NCBI GenBank assembly: GCA_016618085.1 | Contig: JABLTG010000301.1 | Coordinates: 1 to 11,102, forward strand | Direction of reading: 5' to 3' | DNA from: Neovahlkampfia damariscottae | Taxonomy: Eukaryota; Heterolobosea; Selenaionea; Neovahlkampfiida; Neovahlkampfiidae | Length of the DNA: 11,102 nt | Shown here: positions 6,256 to 11,102 of the stretch, in pieces | Layout of the letters: the number at the start of each line of letters is the position of its first letter | Numbering within the stretch: position 1 is the first letter of the stretch | Position numbers and translations under genes: made by a program | Notes under the pieces: model-generated | The model's database searches: none | What the model saw: only the letters and a program-made list of their open reading frames with translations | What the model was told of the DNA's origin: nothing

Positions 6256-8653
6256 TTACCCATAACCTTCATCTGAAATTAATGAATCTTCTTTTCGTCG
6301 TTCTTGACGAACAATACTTAAAAGAGAATCAATAGTCGAGGTTTTTTTGGTTTCTTTTGCGTTTTCATTGATATGAAATCCTTTTCTTTTATTTCTTCTT
6401 TTCCTCTCTTTAAAAAAATTTTAAAAAAAAATAAATTTTCCACCTCTAGCTAGAATTTCTCGACCATCAATTACCGAATCATCCAATTCAAAGTTTTCAA
6501 CATAATCAAACTGTTTCAAACAACCAATAATATTCAAAAGTCTTGCAACGAAATTAAATGTTGTAAAAAGAGCGACAACTATTATCAAAAGTGGAAAGAA
6601 TTTTGAAAATAAATAAAAAATGGATCCTATAACTTTCAAATCTTCTAATTTCATCGTTCCCATTACTTTCGAAAATCCTATTCCGATATTTTCTTCTACT
6701 CCTGAAATTGAGACATAATTGAAACATAAAGTTGGAATAACTCTCAACAAAAAACTATAAAATTAAAATTTGATTTTCTTTACATTGATAAAAATAATAA
6801 TGAATAAGCATCCTAAATAATTAATTGTCATTTTATTTTACTGTGTGGTGAGGTATTAATTCTAAATAATTGAACAACTTAATTCTAAACAAAGAGAAAT
6901 AAATAACCATTGAAATTAATGAAATAATGATCAAGGTGAAAATCTTGTTTAAAAATTAGCGAAAAAAAATTCCAGTAATTACTTGATTTATAATTCTTGT
7001 TTGAGAAAATAACAAAGTTGACAAATAAAAAAATGAAAAATATCTCCCATCAAACCATTCTTTTGGTATGAATGTAAAAATAGGAATCAATTCACTCCAC
7101 CTAAAAAATTAAAATTTCATTCTTCGTGTTTACATTAAAATGCATGAAAATATAATGAACAGAATTGAACTGACTCTATAAAATATAGGGAGCATATATA
7201 TTCTATAAATATACTCTAAATGACGGAGAAATGATAAACATTTTCCTTCATCAAAATCTTCTTCTACATCTTCAGAAATAATTTTGTATTCTCCAATTTC
7301 TGTTGATTTTAATAAATCTTGAATAAAAAATGCCTCTCTTTGAAGATAATTGAATTGACTTGAAAAGTTAGCTTTCGTTTTTATTTACTATGCTCTTTTG
7401 TTCGCTTTTTGAATACGTGCTTTTAATTTTGCATGCAACGAGACTAAATCTTTATAAGTTACTTCAGATGAATAAGTTCCAGAAATTTCTCGAATTTTAT
7501 GTTGCTCCATATATTTTTCTGACTGCCAAAAAAATCAAAAAAAAGTAATAATTTTACACTAAGGACAAGATGATCAACATATTTTCTTAAATCATCTTCA
7601 AAACGAACTCTTTTATCTAAAACTTTTACTTTGTTCAAAGTTTCAATTAATTTCTCAGTTTCTTCTTGAACTAAAAAGAAGGGATGAGAAGTAATGAAAA
7701 AAAACCTGAATCAAATAAATGAGCAGCTTTGAATTCATATTCTCTTAGTCTTCTTTTATAGTCTGCTAAATTCCATAAATATCTTGGAAATGAAGCGATT
7801 CCATAACCCAGTAAACTTGTCAATAAAATCAAACCAAAAGCATTGGATAAACTGATTAATAAACCAATAAAACTCGTTCTAAAAAAATATTAAAAAATTA
7901 ATAAAATACATATGAAAAGGAATTCCTTTAAAAAATAAATTAAATTTCGAAATTACGTTGAACGACAATAAAAACAATTAAACCAATCAGCATTAAAAAA
8001 CCAGCAGCAAAATAAACAGTATAAGAAATAGCCTTTGAATTTAAAATAATTTCAAAAACTTACATTCTCCCAAATAGACCTTAATATTTTTCTAACAAAT
8101 GAAAATTCACCATTGCTAACATAACTCTGACACATTGGTATAATTATCCTTTGTTTAAATTTAAAAATTAGTAATTGTATACCAAGCTAATAATTGAATT
8201 GTCCAATAAAATCCAATCCATAATCCTTCCATGTAAATTGGAATTTGACAATTTGCTACCACTTTTCTTGTTGAATTTGATGTAAAGTTAGACTCAAAAA
8301 TAACATTTTCCATTAATTCCATAGGTTTTGTTTCATTTATAATTCTAAAATTCGGAGATCTTGGATCACAATTCTGTACACCCTTTTGAAGAATTTTAAT
8401 TATTTTTTTTTAATTTTTTACAGAAGCAATATCAACAGATAATAAAAAAATGGCAAATAAACAAATAAAATAAGTAAAAAATAATATAATATAAACACCT
8501 TTTTTTTTTGTAATTTTTTTTTTTACCTAAACTTAATCTTCCACTTTTAGTGTAAAAGTACAAAAAATAAAGTGTGGCTAATGAAGCAATGACAGCATAA
8601 AAGCCTAGAGTACCTAAGTCAAAAGCAATTAACAATGGATCCAACTCCATCAT
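6256..8653 (-). CDS. LMBRD2: LMBR1-family membrane protein, LMBRD2-like, 15 exons, 645 aa
   Basis: Exons in transcript order: 8653-8527, 8498-8422, 8382-8183, 8148-8064, 8032-7957, 7925-7910, 7878-7706, 7670-7558, 7522-7389, 7358-7134, 7100-6983, 6943-6842, 6812-6784, 6754-6444 and 6407-6256. They total 1938 nt with TAA. The 14 introns are 28-39 nt. The product has about nine hydrophobic helices and matches LMBRD2 along its length: FLLSVDIAS after helix 2, LLAWIIIPMCQSY, FPRYLWNLADYKRR then EFKAAHLF before the cytosolic coiled-coil loop, ILMWSEL, LFNYLELIPHHTDAYSLL, RVIPTLCFNYV and the tail GREILARERKRR. Family knowledge: LMBR1-like proteins are polytopic membrane proteins linked to receptor trafficking; LMBRD2 has been tied to beta2-adrenergic receptor signalling. 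Exons of 16 and 29 nt are odd. The TAG-TAA pair near 7384-7389 is spliced out, not a break. Confidence 0.92.
6784..6812 (-). other. 29-nt microexon flanked by two 29-nt introns (LMBRD2 homologue)
   Basis: The exon encodes DAYSLLFLS plus two bases and sits between introns 6841-6813 and 6783-6755. It restores the family motif PHHT-DAYSLLFLS-IFLLRVIP, matching the conserved DAYSLLF of LMBRD2. Skipping it would shift the frame. Confidence 0.8.
7910..7925 (-). other. 16-nt microexon flanked by two 31-nt introns (LMBRD2 homologue)
   Basis: The exon is GA-ATT-CCT-TTT-CAT-AT and joins VVQ-R on one side to ITSFIGLL on the other through split codons at both ends. Introns 7956-7926 and 7909-7879 both follow GT-AG. 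Without the exon the reading frames of the two flanking membrane helices do not match. Confidence 0.75.
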
Positions 8654-8798
8654 GACAACCCGTTAATTTTTTATTTCCAACAGATTCAAACAAAATTATT
8701 GGTCTAAATATTAAAACATTCTAAAAGACTTCAATTTGAATTTTCAATTCAAAACAAACCAAAAACCCATTGTTTAAAGTTAAAAAATAATTCAAAAT
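8654..8798 (-). promoter_or_regulatory. Spacer between Rpn10 and LMBRD2-homologue genes (3' end of one, promoter of the other)
   Basis: These 145 bp must hold the Rpn10 transcript end and the LMBRD2-homologue promoter, as both genes are on the minus strand. An inverted CCAAT (ATTGG at 8698-8702, so CCAAT on the gene strand) lies about 45 bp before the start codon at 8653. A small AT-rich palindrome (8735-8753) is also present. No coding sequence is visible. Confidence 0.35.
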
Positions 8799-10050
8799 TT
8801 ATTTTTTCTCATCTTTTTTGTCATCACCTTTTTTATCTTTTTTCATGTCAACACCTGGTAAATCATCTAAAACAGAATTCAAATAATCATCATCTTGTAA
8901 AATATCTTGAACATTTTCATCATTTGGTTGTTTCATTGAAAGAGCCATAGCTAATTTCATATCTTCATCCAAATCTTCATCTTCTTCATCTTCACCATAT
9001 AAATCTTCATCATAACCTTCTTCTTCTTCCATTTTATCTTGTTTTGAAGATGATTGATTTTCTTGTAAAGATAAAGCTAAAGCTTGTTGCATCATTGCTT
9101 CTTCATCCATTTCTTCGTCTTCTTCTCCTTCATCTTCAATCATTTCTTCTTCTTGTACTTTTGTATTTCCATCTTTTGATTTTTCTTTTTCTTGTCTTCT
9201 TTTTTCTTCTTCCATTGACATTTTAATAGCCATAGCAAGATCTGGATCAACATTTGGATCAATACCACCATATTCAGCAAATTGACCACCACTTGAAGAT
9301 GAAGTACCTCCTGTTGTTGATGATGAGCTACCACCTGTATTATCTGTACCCTGAACAATTGGTGAACTTAATAAAATATCTGATAAAACTTGTGGACCTG
9401 CTGGAAATGTTACAAGTGTACAATTTTTTTCTTCATCATCTTCACCATTTGAAATTTTAATAAAATGTTCAAGTTTTTTTGTATTTAATTTTTCTTCACC
9501 AAAATTTACAACATCCACTGAAATGTTATTCTTTTTTAATTTATTTGCTAATTCTTCTAATTCTTCTTCTGATTCTTTTAAAGGTGATGCTATAAATGCA
9601 ATTATTCTTCTTGCTCCATTTTGTGATTGATCTGTTGATCTACGTTTTAAAGCCAACTTTAAAGTTTTAAAAATTTAGTTTTATTTCCTACTTGAGCTAC
9701 GCGAAGAGAATTTCCAAAATTTGAGTTTCCTGAAATTTTTAATGATGAAAGACATGATAAGAGTTGTCCAAGATTTGTTGTTGGAGAAACATGTACTTGA
9801 GGTCTTTTTTTTTAAAAAAAAATTAGAATTTGAAAACGAACCCTTTTCCAGCTGTTGTCATAATTCCTAATGTTGTTTCTGGATTTTGTTGAGTTTTTGC
9901 TCCGCAAATTAAATTTGCTGCGTCGAGTTGTGCGTCCATTCTTGAAGGACTATAATCTCCATTTCTCATATATTCACTATTATCAATACTTGATTATTAT
10001 TTTTAGTTGATTAATTTAAATTACCAAAGAATGATTTGTTCTTTCGGCAT
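8799..10050 (-). CDS. RPN10: 26S proteasome ubiquitin receptor Rpn10 (PSMD4), 380 aa
   Basis: Exons 10050-10025, 9988-9842, 9803-9692 and 9656-8799 total 1143 nt with TAA; introns are 36, 38 and 35 nt. The von Willebrand A domain (residues 1 to about 190) starts MPKEQIILCIDNSEYMRNGD and includes LGIMTTAGKGPQVHVSP, GNSNFGNSLRVAQLALK, RRIIAFIASP and VDVVNFGEEKLNT, all close to human PSMD4. A Ser/Gly/Thr linker follows. There are three ubiquitin-interacting motifs: DPDLAMAIKMSMEEE (about 232-246), EEAMMQQALALSLQE (280-294) and DEDMKLAMALSMKQ (325-338), separated by acidic, low-complexity segments. The tail is Lys/Asp rich. Function: it docks on the 19S regulatory particle and captures polyubiquitinated substrates. 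Human PSMD4 has two such motifs and yeast Rpn10 one, so the third is notable. Length agrees with the 377-residue human protein. The gene shares a 145-bp divergent region with the SET gene. Confidence 0.95.
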
Positions 10051-10195
10051 GACTTCAGTTAGGCTTTTTTTTCTTTTGAATTTTTGGTCCAATCATTTTT
10101 CATTCTATAAATAAACAATTTTCCGTTTCTTTCTTTTTTTTCAAAAAAATTCTTTTTTAAAAATAAAAATTATCCTTCATTTTTGTCCAATTGAA
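10051..10195. promoter_or_regulatory. Divergent promoter region between Rpn10 and the SET-like gene
   Basis: This 145-bp stretch lies between the two opposed start codons. It contains TCCAAT twice (10088-10093 and 10186-10191, the latter ending five bases before the SET-gene ATG) and a TATAAATA string at 10106-10113. The rest is T-rich or A-rich. Function is inferred from position only. Confidence 0.45.
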
Positions 10196-11102
10196 ATGAA
10201 GAATAATCAGGTTATTGCAATTGTGGTCGTTGTTTTATCAGCTTTGATAATTTTATTGCTAACTGATCCTGGTAAAGACCCAAAATCAAAATCAAACAAT
10301 CCACAACAAAATGAAAAAAGTTTCCAAAAACCGAAAGTCAATCCAGAAATGTTAAAACCTGTTTTTCCTAATGAACCACCAATTATTCAAAACCAATTTT
10401 TAAATTATATTGACTCTTCACAAGACATCACTGAAAAAGTTTTAAATTTAAAATCTCTTGAACTTTTTAACTTCACAGAAGGACTTGGTGTTCGTGCCAA
10501 ACATGACATTAAAAAAGGTCAACTTTTAGCAAGAAGTGATATAAAAAGTCAAAGTACAACTATGAATTTTCTTCATTTATTCAAAATCTGTCAAAATTTT
10601 GAAATACCAAAAACTGAAGATTTACAACATGTAATTATTTCACTTCAAATTTTATATGAAAAATACAACTGTGATGATAAACCAACATTTTTCAAATCTT
10701 ATTTTGATGATATTTCAAAAAGATTAAAATTTGAAACATTAGGTTATTTTTGGAAAAATGAAGAAGTTGAAGAATTACAAGGATCTTTTTTAAAAGGAAT
10801 GATTACAAGACAAAGAATTGGTATTGAAAAATTATATCAACAAGCAAAACAACATCCAATTTTAAAATGTTTTTCAAAAAAATGTGGAAAAGTTGTTCCT
10901 TGGGATAAAATTTTGACCAAACAAGAATTTGAATGGGCATTTTTTGTAACTTTTACAAGATTTTTTTCAGCGACATTCAATGTGAAAGAATTGAATTTCC
11001 AAGATAAAGTCAAATTATTATTACCTGGAGTTGATTATTTCAATACAAATCTTCGTCATAATAACGCAGAACAAGTAATATCTCAACAAGATTTTCGTGT
11101 TC
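10196..11102 (+). CDS. Membrane-anchored SET-domain (LSMT/SETD-type) protein, partial at right edge
   Basis: The frame opens at the ATG at 10196 and stays open to the end of the window (302 codons and one base, no intron seen). Residues about 5-22 form a hydrophobic helix (VIAIVVVVLSALIILLL), a signal anchor with no clear cleavage site, followed by a polar Lys/Asn/Gln linker. From about residue 88 the sequence fits the split-SET family that includes Rubisco LSMT and SETD3/SETD6: LFNFTEGLGVRAKHDIKKGQ matches the N-terminal 'G-G-GV-A--DI--GE-L' block, and LLPGVDYFNTNLRHNN near residue 275 sits where these proteins have the 'D-LNH' methyl-donor pocket motif. The canonical NHS is altered to NTN, so activity is uncertain. 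Rubisco-binding and C-terminal regions are outside the window. Expected role: protein lysine or histidine methylation, here possibly at a membrane. Confidence in SET is moderate; in the gene itself, high. Confidence 0.72.
   Translation, partial: MKNNQVIAIVVVVLSALIILLLTDPGKDPKSKSNNPQQNEKSFQKPKVNPEMLKPVFPNEPPIIQNQFLNYIDSSQDITEKVLNLKSLELFNFTEGLGVRAKHDIKKGQLLARSDIKSQSTTMNFLHLFKICQNFEIPKTEDLQHVIISLQILYEKYNCDDKPTFFKSYFDDISKRLKFETLGYFWKNEEVEELQGSFLKGMITRQRIGIEKLYQQAKQHPILKCFSKKCGKVVPWDKILTKQEFEWAFFVTFTRFFSATFNVKELNFQDKVKLLLPGVDYFNTNLRHNNAEQVISQQDFRV

Noticed and set aside
7384-7389. Tandem in-frame TAG-TAA inside the LMBRD2 homologue, looking like a broken gene
   Set aside because: Removing a 30-nt GT-AG intron (7388-7359) gives KRA-YQFNYLQREAF, which aligns with the family, so the stops are intronic.
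8735-8753. AT-rich palindrome TTTGAATT-TTC-AATTCAAA between Rpn10 and the LMBRD2 homologue
   Set aside because: Such low-complexity 8-bp arms are expected by chance at this base composition; it is noted only as part of the spacer.
9044-9460. Open frames on the plus strand and in a second minus frame across the Rpn10 gene
   Set aside because: They are low-complexity Leu-, Gln- or Lys-rich mirrors of the acidic, repetitive Rpn10 coding sequence.
1-11102. CRISPR arrays, tRNA or rRNA genes
   Set aside because: No regularly spaced repeats, no tRNA-like cloverleaf with conserved T-loop sequence and no rRNA core motifs were seen on reading both strands; a dedicated tRNA scan was not possible here.

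Overview
The window is nuclear DNA from a eukaryote, most likely a free-living or anaerobic protist with a compact, visibly AT-rich genome. Single copies of typical eukaryotic genes (proteasome subunit Rpn10, an LMBRD2-type membrane protein, an LZTR1-like kelch/BTB protein, SANT/Myb nuclear proteins, a SET-domain protein) are cut by many very short GT-AG introns. I could place 28 introns of 28-45 nt, mean about 35 nt, by requiring that the spliced reading frame restore conserved family motifs. The species cannot be named from the sequence alone. All six genes whose 3' ends lie in the window end in TAA.

Layout from left to right. Positions 1-1171 (minus) hold the N-terminal half of a broken Fanzor/TnpB-like RNA-guided nuclease that runs off the left edge. 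It starts with a canonical-looking PCNA-binding (PIP) box, and a strong hairpin lies just upstream of it. Positions 1440-2091 (plus) encode an ELM2/SANT-like protein and 2269-3007 (plus) a Myb/SANT protein. The second needs a 5-nt microexon, and its last codons overlap, tail to tail, the end of the next gene. Positions 5323-2996 (minus) encode a 711-residue protein with six kelch blades and two BTB-BACK units, containing adjacent 8-nt and 7-nt microexons. Only 31 bp separate its start codon from that of a divergent small membrane protein (5355-5669, plus). Positions 5670-6255 are non-genic and hold a decayed Tc1/mariner helix-turn-helix fragment, a 23-bp palindrome and a 10-bp inverted repeat. 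Positions 8653-6256 (minus) encode the LMBRD2 homologue in 15 exons, including 16-nt and 29-nt microexons. Positions 10050-8799 (minus) encode Rpn10 in four exons, with three ubiquitin-interacting motifs. A 145-bp divergent promoter separates it from a membrane-anchored SET-like gene (10196 to the right edge, plus).

The host genes do not form one pathway; this looks like an ordinary gene-dense protist region with two transposon relics. The points of interest are the PIP-box Fanzor remnant, the microexons of 5, 7, 8, 16 and 29 nt, 3' splice sites that mostly read AAG, and the very tight gene packing (overlapping coding ends, 31-bp divergent promoter, recurrent CCAAT pentamers near starts).
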